This document shows, piece by piece, positions 43,507 through 51,820 of a stretch of 64,000 nucleotides of DNA (position 1 is its first letter; each line of letters starts with the position of its first letter). The stretch covers positions 51,602-115,601 of the forward strand of contig JAPDPQ010000016.1 of the NCBI GenBank assembly GCA_034506395.1, given 5' to 3'. A program made the translations under genes and the position numbers. The DNA comes from a candidate division KSB1 bacterium. Lineage in GTDB: Bacteria > Zhuqueibacterota > Zhuqueibacteria > Thermofontimicrobiales > Thermofontimicrobiaceae. The notes under the pieces are model-generated. The model saw only the letters and a list, made by a program, of their open reading frames with translations, ran no database searches and was not told where the DNA came from.

Positions 43507-46245
43507 CTAAAATACGATACCCATTCCCAATTTCACCATTCGCGGGGCCGAATACATCGCTGGATTATGGACCCGATCGATGTACTCATTAAAATTGCTG
43601 CGATGGCTTGCCAAATCGGTCGGCCGAATGATCGCTGTGTAAGCCCGGCCAGTCTGGGCATTCACCCATTCCTCGTTCAGCCGATCGAGCAAATTATAGA
43701 CGGTCAGTGTTATCCTTGCCTTGAGATTTCGGATGATCGGGATATCATAAAAACCGTTTAAATCGACGCTGTATCGGCTTGGTCGGTACGAATTATTGGG
43801 GTAAAGATTGACGCGCGAGAGCATACTTTCAGCAATGGGGCTCCAGGTAAAAGGTGCGCCTGAGTTGAAATATGCAGTGAGGGTCGCGCCGTATTTGGGG
43901 GTATTGTATCCGACCGTCACGTTAAGCGTATGGCGCTGATCCCAGCTCATTGGAATCAGTCGGTTGATCGGGTCCATATTATTCCCAGCCCGATCAAACG
44001 TTTGTGTTGGATTATCGGCATTGCCACGCGTGTATTGCAACGTGTAATTTAAATACGTGGAGACGGGACCATAAACGAAGTCGTACTTGAGCTCGATTCC
44101 CTTGACGTTGCCGTAATCCTTGTTGCTATATAGCCCGTATTCGATCTGATTGAACGTGCTGATTACTTTGGCGCTGAGCAGATCGTAAATATCACGGTAA
44201 AATACGATCACCTCCAATCCCATCCCTTTCATGAGTTCCTGCCACAGGCCAACTTCATATTGCACTGTCTTTTGGGCCTTGATCTGAGGGTCGCCCATAG
44301 TGGTGGAATAGTCCGTCGGCGCCACCTGGAGCGAATGATTTTGATACATGGCATACATAGGTGGCATCTGGAAGAAATGCCCATAGCTGAAATGGAGCAA
44401 TGCGGTCTTGCCCAATTGATAGGCCAAACCAAAGCGTGGGCTGATCTGATACTTGGGATCTGCCCAGAGCAGCGTGCTCATTTTTTCTGGATTATTCGGA
44501 AACTCGAGCTGATTGGCTGGATTTCTGCGCTGAGACGGATAATAGGTCTTAGGATGAAAATAATCGTATCGGATTCCGAAATTGATCACCATCTCATCAA
44601 ATTCCATCTTATCCTGAATGTAGGCAGAATATTCGATGGGTTTGACTCGATAGATATCCGAATAGATGGAGGAATCAGGATAGATCACCGGAACATAATT
44701 TGGGAATACGATCTTGTTCCGCTCCGGGTCGAAATAGAACTCAGCTTCTGCTGGCGTACCTGAGTACAAATTTCGGATTTCCGACCAACGACGGTCCAAA
44801 TCATGTGCGGTATAATCAAAGCCGCTTTTCAAAGAATGATTCTTATTTACCTGCCATGTGATATCGAATTTGGCATTTTTATCGATCATCGTATGCCGGC
44901 TATGAGATTTCTGCTGACCGCCAGTGTAAAATCCTGGGCCTGCGTTATTGTAATAGGCATCATGGACATATCTGGGGTCCAATGGGTTTTCGTAGACATA
45001 CCAGCCGTTGTAATTGTCGATGTAAGACAGTTTGAGCTCATAAAATAGTTTCTGGGACAACATGTGGTTCATGTTGAACGAATACATGTGGGTCTTGCGA
45101 TGAGATGAGCCCATTCCATCTGGATTATATTTAAACGCATGATCATAGTCCCGCCAATGATCTTTGTTGTAGGTATAAAGGAATGAAGTTTTGAGGGTTG
45201 AAAATGGTTTGATCGTGATTTTGCCCATGAATGAGAGATTTTCATCTCGATCCATTGGCACGTAGGCGCTATCGCCATTATGTTCAGAATAGTACATGGA
45301 GGGATCGTTGACCATGAAGTTGCTGAAGTCATCCACGCGAAAGCGCCGAACGCCGTTGAGGTAATTTTTGTTGTCTTGATAGCGGAAGTTGGTGAAGAAG
45401 GTGATCCGGTCCTTCCAGATTGGGCCGTCCAATTGCAGCTTGTAATCCTGGTTGCGGTTGAACTCGGTGTCTTTCAAGCCGATGAAGATATCCTTGTGCG
45501 GCGTGAAATAATTCGCGAAGCTGGCGGAAACAGAGCCATGGAACTTCGTGCCGCCGGCTTTGGTGACCGCATTGACGATACCGCTCATGGCGTCCCCGTA
45601 CTCGGCGTTGAACGTCCCTGTGATCACTTCCAAATCCTGGATTGCCTCAGGTTCGAGATCAACCGTGCGGCCCTCGCCCCCGAACGCCTCAGTCACTTCG
45701 ACCCCATCGATTAGATAAGCGACTTCGGAGGTTCGCCCACCGCGGAAATGGCCGTTCACGACTCCTGCCTGCAGATTGATCACCTGACCCATGCTTTCCA
45801 CTGGCAAGATGTCAATTTGCTCCGAGGAGACATTGCGCACCGAGCTGGTTTGATCTTTTTTCAACGTTACTTTCTCGGCTTGAACGACTATCTCCTGCCC
45901 AGCGATGACCGTGGCCTTCATTTTTCCCTCAACATAGGAGGTTCGATTGACCGAGACCTGAAGCCCTTCGATCCGAACCGCTTCATAGCCGATCATCGTT
46001 ATTTTCAGATTATAAATACCAGGAGGGACATTAATGATGAAAAAGCTACCATCGAGACCGGCGGCTGCGCCCATTGTAGTCCCCTCGATGACCACATTGG
46101 CGCCCACCAAAGGTTCTTTGGTGTCAATGTCATGAACCTTGCCCGCAATTTTCCCAGTTGTCTGAGCAAGCCCTCGGCTTATGATGCTGAACACCAAACA
46201 TGGCACAAGGAGAAACCAGATAGTGAGGAATTTTTTGGTTTTCAT
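43507..46245 (-). CDS. TonB-dependent receptor with carboxypeptidase-regulatory-like N-terminal domain
   Basis: The protein of about 912 residues has a signal peptide (ending RGLAQ) and an N-terminal CarboxypepD-reg-like domain (GKVHDIDTKEPLVGANVVIEG). A plug domain contains AYLIDGVEV and GTFNAEYGDAMSGIVNAVTKAGG, and a long beta-barrel ends in the aromatic tail GMGIVF. It should import a bulky ligand, probably an oligosaccharide, across the outer membrane with TonB energy. GAGG nine bases before the ATG at 46245 decides the start among three nearby methionines. It resembles SusC-like and Calditrichota-type receptors but has no SusD beside it. Confidence 0.9.
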   Translation of the reverse strand: MKTKKFLTIWFLLVPCLVFSIISRGLAQTTGKIAGKVHDIDTKEPLVGANVVIEGTTMGAAAGLDGSFFIINVPPGIYNLKITMIGYEAVRIEGLQVSVNRTSYVEGKMKATVIAGQEIVVQAEKVTLKKDQTSSVRNVSSEQIDILPVESMGQVINLQAGVVNGHFRGGRTSEVAYLIDGVEVTEAFGGEGRTVDLEPEAIQDLEVITGTFNAEYGDAMSGIVNAVTKAGGTKFHGSVSASFANYFTPHKDIFIGLKDTEFNRNQDYKLQLDGPIWKDRITFFTNFRYQDNKNYLNGVRRFRVDDFSNFMVNDPSMYYSEHNGDSAYVPMDRDENLSFMGKITIKPFSTLKTSFLYTYNKDHWRDYDHAFKYNPDGMGSSHRKTHMYSFNMNHMLSQKLFYELKLSYIDNYNGWYVYENPLDPRYVHDAYYNNAGPGFYTGGQQKSHSRHTMIDKNAKFDITWQVNKNHSLKSGFDYTAHDLDRRWSEIRNLYSGTPAEAEFYFDPERNKIVFPNYVPVIYPDSSIYSDIYRVKPIEYSAYIQDKMEFDEMVINFGIRYDYFHPKTYYPSQRRNPANQLEFPNNPEKMSTLLWADPKYQISPRFGLAYQLGKTALLHFSYGHFFQMPPMYAMYQNHSLQVAPTDYSTTMGDPQIKAQKTVQYEVGLWQELMKGMGLEVIVFYRDIYDLLSAKVISTFNQIEYGLYSNKDYGNVKGIELKYDFVYGPVSTYLNYTLQYTRGNADNPTQTFDRAGNNMDPINRLIPMSWDQRHTLNVTVGYNTPKYGATLTAYFNSGAPFTWSPIAESMLSRVNLYPNNSYRPSRYSVDLNGFYDIPIIRNLKARITLTVYNLLDRLNEEWVNAQTGRAYTAIIRPTDLASHRSNFNEYIDRVHNPAMYSAPRMVKLGMGIVF

Positions 46246-46573
46246 AAGCATCATCCTCTAAATTAATTCTGAAGATTGGATCTTAATTTTCTATTCGAAA
46301 ATGATCATATTCTGCCACCATGATTGACACTTTTCTGTGTCCCAGAAATATTTTATCGGATAGATTTTTCAGAGCATGTTATTGGAGATTGGTCCATTCA
46401 TATCCAGAATAGGCTCTTCAAACCCCTCATGCCACATGTTTCTATCCGAAAATTAAAACTGAACCTGCATGGCTAAAAGCGATCATTTTGGCCGCGTCGT
46501 GACTCTTCGAAGGATAGTTCGCCTTAAATCGTAATGCTAAAAATCTTTGTTTGCGGATATTGGAACACTCTCG

Positions 46574-46623
46574 AGTGATCTCTCGATAGACCAAATCCAA
46601 TTTTGATTTATCGAGAGATCACT
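46574..46623. repeat. Perfect 15-bp stem-loop, first of three tandem hairpins
   Basis: AGTGATCTCTCGATA at 46574-46588 pairs perfectly with 46609-46623 around a 20-base loop. It lies in the 527-bp gap between the TonB-receptor gene and the upstream surface-protein gene, both on the minus strand. No T-run follows, so it is not a simple terminator. The rest of the gap (46246-46573) shows nothing else definable. Confidence 0.8.
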
Positions 46624-46658
46624 TGAAAAAATTGCAGAAATTCAGCACATGATAAGAT

Positions 46659-46695
46659 CGCCGTGCGATACTTAATTGAAGCGTATCGCACGGCG
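46659..46695. repeat. Perfect 13-bp GC-rich stem-loop, second of three tandem hairpins
   Basis: CGCCGTGCGATAC at 46659-46671 pairs with 46683-46695 around an 11-base loop. It is the strongest stem of the three. It lies between the other two hairpins in the spacer after the 46773-49340 gene. Confidence 0.8.
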
Positions 46696-46706
46696 CGATC
46701 GAACTC

Positions 46707-46763
46707 CTCAGTTCGACCAAGAGTGAGTTGGCTCCGCGAGTCACATGTTGGTTCGAACTGAGT
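46707..46763. repeat. Imperfect stem-loop, third of three tandem hairpins
   Basis: CTCAGTTCGACCAA at 46707-46720 pairs with TTGGTTCGAACTGAG at 46749-46763 with one bulged base. The enclosed 28 bases hold a smaller possible stem. It begins ten bases past the stop codon of the glycan-binding gene and could protect or end that mRNA. Confidence 0.7.
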
Positions 46764-46772
46764 TGAAATAAT

Positions 46773-49340
46773 TTACTTCATCAAGATCATTTTCATGGTG
46801 CGAGAGAATTTTCCCGCTTCCATTTTGTACAGGTAAATTCCCGAGGGTAGGTCGTCGGCTCGGATCTCAAGCGTGTAGCTGCCGGCTGCTTTGTATTCAT
46901 CCAGCAGCGTTTTGATCTTCTGGCCCAGCGTGTTATAAATCGCTATCCTCACCTGTGCTGCCTCAGGTAGCGCGTAGACAATGGTGCTGGAAGCATTAAA
47001 CGGGTTGGGATAATTCTGGGACAGAAAATAGTTGGTTATGACCGCTGGAGGATTATTCTGATCCACTGCGCTAACGACCTCCGTGGTATCGCCGATCCAG
47101 GTGAAGGTCCATTGCCGCGGATCCTGCCAACCGAGATCGAAATTGTTGATGGAGTACGCCAAATTGCCCTGCCAATCACCTGCGGTGGTCCCATCATTGT
47201 CATGGAAATAGAGGTCGAACGGGATCTTCATGCCGCGGGCAGGCTTAAACAATGCGTCGTCGCCGAAACGGATCAAAGAGAACGGCACTTTGGCTTCTGC
47301 CACATAATCTTTGCCACCCAGATGTTCGAAATGATAGTTCTCATGATCTGGGGTATAGATCGTGGCCGAGCTGTTATAGTCGTTCATCAGCTTGTCTAAT
47401 AGCAACACCAATTTATAATCTGGTTCCGCGCCGCGCCTGATAGAATTGTGGCGTTCTGGTGTGCGCCAATCGTACAAGCCAATGAAGAACTCGAAGGCAT
47501 CCCAGTTCCACCAGTTGCCCTCCGTGGCTGAATAAGCGAACACGTCGTCAATGACATCGATAGCGATATAAAGATTATCGGCATCCATGGCCAGATAGAC
47601 CGTCGCGGTCAGGTCAGCCGCATCCTTTACTTCGCCGACTGCCACATGATCGGTTTCGGGCTTGATCACCCAGGGCTTAATTCCGCTCGCGTCCCATTCG
47701 CTCAAATCTCCATCCGCTTTGAAATTGGCTGGTGGATTTAAGGATATGGTCGGTACTCCCAATGCTTTGTTGGTAATGGCTCCTGAAGTCCCAGCCGGAC
47801 CCACATTACCAGAGGCATCGGTACAGGTGACCGCATAGTAATAAGTCACGGATTTATCTTTTAAGGGATAATACAACCAGTGGACCGCGGTTTGAACGTT
47901 CTCCAAAACGCCAGAGGCAACCAGCTCGATCCCTGGGGCGGTCAAATCGGTGATTGGTTTGGTGCTGGCATAAACGGTGTAGGTCTCCCCGTTTTCACCG
48001 GCGACATCCTGCCAGAACACCAGATTGTAATACTGAGCTGGAAGCGCATTGACGCCAGTGACTTCAACAGGTGGGATCCAATCGAACGTCGGGTTGCCAG
48101 TCCAGATGTCGTCTAGATAGACCACTTTTCCTTCAAAGTTCTGACCAAAGCCGCCTACCGTAAACTGCTTGATCTTGGTAGAGTCGAATTCACCCGGGAC
48201 CATCTTACCGAGATCATTGTCCCAGCATCCATTGAAACGGTTGAACTTGTTGAGGGGTATTTTGATGTGCTTCCACGTCCCGTCGAACCCGTACGTCGCA
48301 GCGGACAAGAGATAGGTGGCCTGGAATGGATAATCAACCTTTTCAGCACCATCCTCATCCACGTCATGGAAAGTTAGTAGCAGGTCTCCAATATCGGCAG
48401 GTGCTTTGATCTTCAGTTGCACAGAATCCTTGGACCAGTTATACAGCAGATTCTTGGGATTTTCGAACATGAAATTGACGCCATCCCAACCGCTGCCGCA
48501 GGTCCATTTAATGGAGTTGGTGCCGCCTGTGAAATCCTCTTCGCTGGTGATCTCAACGCTGCCGCTCCAGCCCACGAACATGCTGACGCCACCTGGGACT
48601 GCTTTGCCGTTGAACATCACCAGATTGATAGGCGCAACGCCTTGCAGCTCAAAATCATCGAGAATGATCACGCCAGCGACAGAATCGTCGGGTTGTTGAT
48701 AGAGCGAATTATCCTGAGAAAATTCCAATCCCCAGCCTGCGATCTTATCCAGATCGAGCACACCGTTGCCAGCCACCCATTGGCCCCAACGCGGGTTCCA
48801 GAACTTCTTGCCCGCATCTGGCATCCAGGGAGCCACCAGGTCACCTCCGTCCTCCATCTTCACTAAGATTTGATGCCAGCCAGGCGCTTGATCCAGAATC
48901 AGATGATGCGAGATCCAAACTTCCCAGCCATCGGCCGCTGGGTCGGTGCCAGGACCAGCATCATAAAGGATGATTCGGAATTCGACTTTGCCGGGTTTGT
49001 TCTGCGGGACAGCATTGTAGTACCAGAGGCTGATGTCCGTGTAAGGAGAAAAATCATAAACGCCAAAATCGTCGGGATGGAAGTGGTTCATGCCGATCCA
49101 ACCGCCCCATTGGTCGTAGCACTTGTTCTGCCAATCGACCCGAAGCGCACCCGTACCGCCATGAACAATGCCTGTCTCTAATGAGAGATAGACATGTGTC
49201 TCTGGCCAGGAGTCGTCGTTGCCGTAGACATTCAAATAGGGCGATGTCGGCAAGGTGTCGAAGTTGTTGATCACCAACTGGCCGCTGGCTAACATCGGGA
49301 TGAGCCATAACATCGCAGCCAAAATTGTAGCTTTTCTCAT
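46773..49340 (-). CDS. Secreted multi-domain glycan-binding protein (two jelly rolls, Fn3, CBM9-like, sorting domain)
   Basis: The protein of about 855 residues has a signal peptide (about 1-20). Two galactose-binding-like jelly-roll modules (about 21-235 and 240-415) follow, both ending in a DDF or DDIW strand. Then come an Fn3 module (about 430-520; YNLVFWQDVAGENGETYTVYAS), a CBM9-like domain (about 545-745; DGDLSEWDASGI, DNLYIAIDVIDD, NWWNWDAFEFFIGLYD) and a sorting domain (about 770-855; SQNYPNPFN). No catalytic domain was found, so it is best read as a surface polysaccharide-capture protein. GGAGG precedes the ATG at 49340. It is a close paralogue of the 53658-56171 product. A LacI-type promoter lies about 0.5 kb upstream. 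Confidence 0.8.
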   Translation of the reverse strand: MRKATILAAMLWLIPMLASGQLVINNFDTLPTSPYLNVYGNDDSWPETHVYLSLETGIVHGGTGALRVDWQNKCYDQWGGWIGMNHFHPDDFGVYDFSPYTDISLWYYNAVPQNKPGKVEFRIILYDAGPGTDPAADGWEVWISHHLILDQAPGWHQILVKMEDGGDLVAPWMPDAGKKFWNPRWGQWVAGNGVLDLDKIAGWGLEFSQDNSLYQQPDDSVAGVIILDDFELQGVAPINLVMFNGKAVPGGVSMFVGWSGSVEITSEEDFTGGTNSIKWTCGSGWDGVNFMFENPKNLLYNWSKDSVQLKIKAPADIGDLLLTFHDVDEDGAEKVDYPFQATYLLSAATYGFDGTWKHIKIPLNKFNRFNGCWDNDLGKMVPGEFDSTKIKQFTVGGFGQNFEGKVVYLDDIWTGNPTFDWIPPVEVTGVNALPAQYYNLVFWQDVAGENGETYTVYASTKPITDLTAPGIELVASGVLENVQTAVHWLYYPLKDKSVTYYYAVTCTDASGNVGPAGTSGAITNKALGVPTISLNPPANFKADGDLSEWDASGIKPWVIKPETDHVAVGEVKDAADLTATVYLAMDADNLYIAIDVIDDVFAYSATEGNWWNWDAFEFFIGLYDWRTPERHNSIRRGAEPDYKLVLLLDKLMNDYNSSATIYTPDHENYHFEHLGGKDYVAEAKVPFSLIRFGDDALFKPARGMKIPFDLYFHDNDGTTAGDWQGNLAYSINNFDLGWQDPRQWTFTWIGDTTEVVSAVDQNNPPAVITNYFLSQNYPNPFNASSTIVYALPEAAQVRIAIYNTLGQKIKTLLDEYKAAGSYTLEIRADDLPSGIYLYKMEAGKFSRTMKMILMK

Positions 49341-49948
49341 ACATACCCTCCTACATTTTTTGTTTGATTGGGAAATAGTTTTAAAGATGCACAACGAGAT
49401 TGTGTTGAAGAATTAAAGCTATGGATCGAATGGATACACCTCCCTTCAACTTGGTTGGTAGATCAATTATACCTTGGGCCTATACTTTTCTCCCAGGTTC
49501 TTCTATTCATCAACCGATCTCTAAAATGCCATCATAGACTTCTCTGTTATTTACAACCAGTGATTTCTAATTTTTGCATTGATTGAAATATCCAGGTCTG
49601 GTTCAAAACAGTCGAAGCACGTGGATAATGACACCAAAATTTACCACCAAGTGATCAGACATAACTTGATCCATCAGCGCGGGTTCTCTTTGATATCGTC
49701 ACATCATTGTGCCTTTTGCCAATCTTTTTGTTCGGCTGCAAATAGGCTCATAGAACGGTCATTTTATTCGCTTTCGGCGGCGGAAATCAACCAGCAAGTG
49801 AACCGCTATGCCAGCGACATGATATTCTAAAGGGTATGGCTTATCAATAATTTCAAATAACAATTTTGAACCGCATCAATATATACAAACATGACAAAAT
49901 TGTCAAGCGATTTTTTATTAAGGTCCTTCGACTATCAAAATAGCAAGG
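49341..49948. other. Long leader and intergenic region upstream of the glycan-binding gene
   Basis: If transcription starts at the 49866 promoter, the minus-strand mRNA has a leader of about 525 bases before the ATG at 49340. Apart from the ribosome site GGAGGG and a small CACAA-TTGTG dyad (49390-49404), I see no RNA family or gene in it. Short open frames exist but lack ribosome sites and protein-like composition. Confidence 0.4.
49866..49906 (-). promoter_or_regulatory. Promoter with diverged LacI-type operator
   Basis: On the minus strand TTGACA (49901-49906), a 17-base spacer and TATATT (49878-49883) overlap TTGAACCGCATCAA at 49866-49879. Layout and flanks (GTCAAGC, ATATA) match the promoters at 10499 and 20069. 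The operator centre differs (GCA instead of GTT), so binding may be weaker or by a related repressor. Confidence 0.6.
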
Positions 49949-51748
49949 CTATTTCATTAGTACCAGCTTTTTTGCTTTTGTCCATCGATCGACTGTAAGC
50001 CGATAAAGGTAAACTCCAGAAGCCAAACTATTACTATTCAGTTCAATTTGAGAATACCCTGCTGGCCGAGTCTCATCGACTAATGTCATAATCCTCTGTC
50101 CACATGTATTGTAGAGCTCCAGCTTGACATGACTGGTCTTGGGAAGCCCGTATTGGATAATTGTGGTTGTATTAAAAGGATTCGGGAAGTTTTGTGCCAA
50201 AAAATAATGGGTTGGTGGCGACTGGCGCTGGCTTTCAATGCGACCCTGACCAATCGGCTCGATCATCAGACCATTCAATAGCGAGAAATTCCAGAGATTC
50301 GTGAAATGGAGATCAATTATTTCATCTTCTATTTGCACACTATCAGCAATAATCTGGTATGCAATATGGGCCCCAACTTGTTGACAGAGGTCCAATTTGT
50401 TGGCGACCCGTTTTCCTTCCACTATTACATCGAAGTAGCGCCGGCCTGGCTCAGTGAATTCATTCTCTGCCATCATCACGGTCACTCTATAAACGCCATT
50501 GGGGACTCGAACGCGATAGGTCACTATCTCATGAAGCCCAGTGAGATAAACTGAATCGTCCTCCGTGCCTTGCACATCGAAACGGCCAAGCCAATTCTCT
50601 TCATAACCATCCTGATGACCATATTCCAGCTCAGGCCGCCAGACCTGGTCGGGGAGATAATCTCGGTACGCCTTCCCCCCGACGTTGATTTTGATCGGAA
50701 ACGATAATGGCTGTGTTAATGAAAAATTGACAACTTGGCCAGTCAGTAGATTATGCGCTGGCGAATTGTCTTTCACACCCAGCACGATCAATTGATAGGA
50801 TTGGTCTGACTTTAAAGGGGAAGTGACCAATTGCACCGTTCGGTTGTCGGATAACAGCCGCGCATCCGAAACGGTAACACCAGAAATGACATAATTGCTC
50901 TTTTTTTGTGCGCTGGTGATCTCTAAATCCTCAGAGAAACCGAGCAGGATTTTTTCCTCCTGGGCGCGAACCCATTGAACAGCCGGTGGGCTGAGGTCGA
51001 TATAGCCCAGTGGCGCTTCTTTGGTCAAACAGAGAATCAGATACCCATCTTTAAACACTACGTTTTCGGGCACGAAATCACAGTTATTCCCGCCAAATGT
51101 ATGCGTGGCCTTCTCCCAGCGATTTTGGTCCCAGAAGTCAAAATCATCCTTCCAGAGCAAGGTGAAATTATTATCCGTGCCCGTGTTGCCTGAACCGGGT
51201 GTATAGCTGGCATAACTCACCCAATCGTAATAGGCAAACACTGGTAGACATCGATCATCCAATTTCCCAGCCCAGGGCTCCCATGTCGGTGGCCAAATGT
51301 TCATCATGATCTTCTGTTCAAACTTAAAATCGGCAATATGAGCTTGATCCTGACGATAGATCTCTTGTCCATCGACAAACCAGGCGATATAATCCGGTGT
51401 CCACTCAAAGGCATAGTTGTGGAAATCTTCATGGGTGTTGAACGGCACCCACTGATGACTATTGCGAATCTTCTGGCCCGGGCCGATGGATGTCACCTGA
51501 ACATCGTGGTCGTATCGCCCCAAGATCTCAAAATCGATCTCGTTCCAATTTGTAGTAGAGGTAATTTCATGATAAGTGAAAAACGAGGCAAGGAAGCCAT
51601 CTCCTTTCGGTGGCTTATATCGGGCTTCGAAGCGGCCATAGATAAAAGCGTCCTTGGTGCGATATTCAGCGCCCTTATAAGGTTTCGTGAAGCCCATGCT
51701 AATAGGAATGAGCCCTAGAATTAAAATCTTCGAACAAATCTTAATCAT
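49949..51748 (-). CDS. Secreted circularly permuted GH16 lichenase with Ig, malectin-like and sorting domains
   Basis: The 599-residue protein starts directly with what is normally the middle of GH16: GAEYRTKDAFIYGRFEARYK, then the catalytic strand NEIDFEILG (Glu70, Asp72, Glu74) and FEWTPDYIAWFVDG. The usual N-terminal strands come afterwards, at about 196-244: FTLLWKDDFDFWDQNRW and FKDGYLILCLTKE. A linker PGSGNTGTD marks the old join. This order is that of the Fibrobacter succinogenes 1,3-1,4-beta-glucanase, a known natural permutant. An SbsA-like Ig module (about 255-345), a malectin-like module (about 350-495) and a sorting domain (about 520-599) follow. AGGA before the ATG at 51748 sets the start. 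Mixed-linkage beta-glucan is the expected substrate. Confidence 0.88.
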   Translation of the reverse strand: MIKICSKILILGLIPISMGFTKPYKGAEYRTKDAFIYGRFEARYKPPKGDGFLASFFTYHEITSTTNWNEIDFEILGRYDHDVQVTSIGPGQKIRNSHQWVPFNTHEDFHNYAFEWTPDYIAWFVDGQEIYRQDQAHIADFKFEQKIMMNIWPPTWEPWAGKLDDRCLPVFAYYDWVSYASYTPGSGNTGTDNNFTLLWKDDFDFWDQNRWEKATHTFGGNNCDFVPENVVFKDGYLILCLTKEAPLGYIDLSPPAVQWVRAQEEKILLGFSEDLEITSAQKKSNYVISGVTVSDARLLSDNRTVQLVTSPLKSDQSYQLIVLGVKDNSPAHNLLTGQVVNFSLTQPLSFPIKINVGGKAYRDYLPDQVWRPELEYGHQDGYEENWLGRFDVQGTEDDSVYLTGLHEIVTYRVRVPNGVYRVTVMMAENEFTEPGRRYFDVIVEGKRVANKLDLCQQVGAHIAYQIIADSVQIEDEIIDLHFTNLWNFSLLNGLMIEPIGQGRIESQRQSPPTHYFLAQNFPNPFNTTTIIQYGLPKTSHVKLELYNTCGQRIMTLVDETRPAGYSQIELNSNSLASGVYLYRLTVDRWTKAKKLVLMK

Positions 51749-51820
51749 ACAATTCCTCATGATTTTCTTTTTTTTAAACGATGACTTCGGTTTCTCAGAT
51801 AGTTTGACAATTGCTCTCCT

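Noticed and set aside
46574..46763. Tandem hairpins as CRISPR-like or intrinsic terminators
   Set aside because: The stems differ in sequence, so they are not direct repeats, and none is followed by a T-run.
49579..49830. 83-codon plus-strand frame in the leader of the glycan-binding gene
   Set aside because: No ribosome site, runs antisense to the probable leader and has no recognisable domain.
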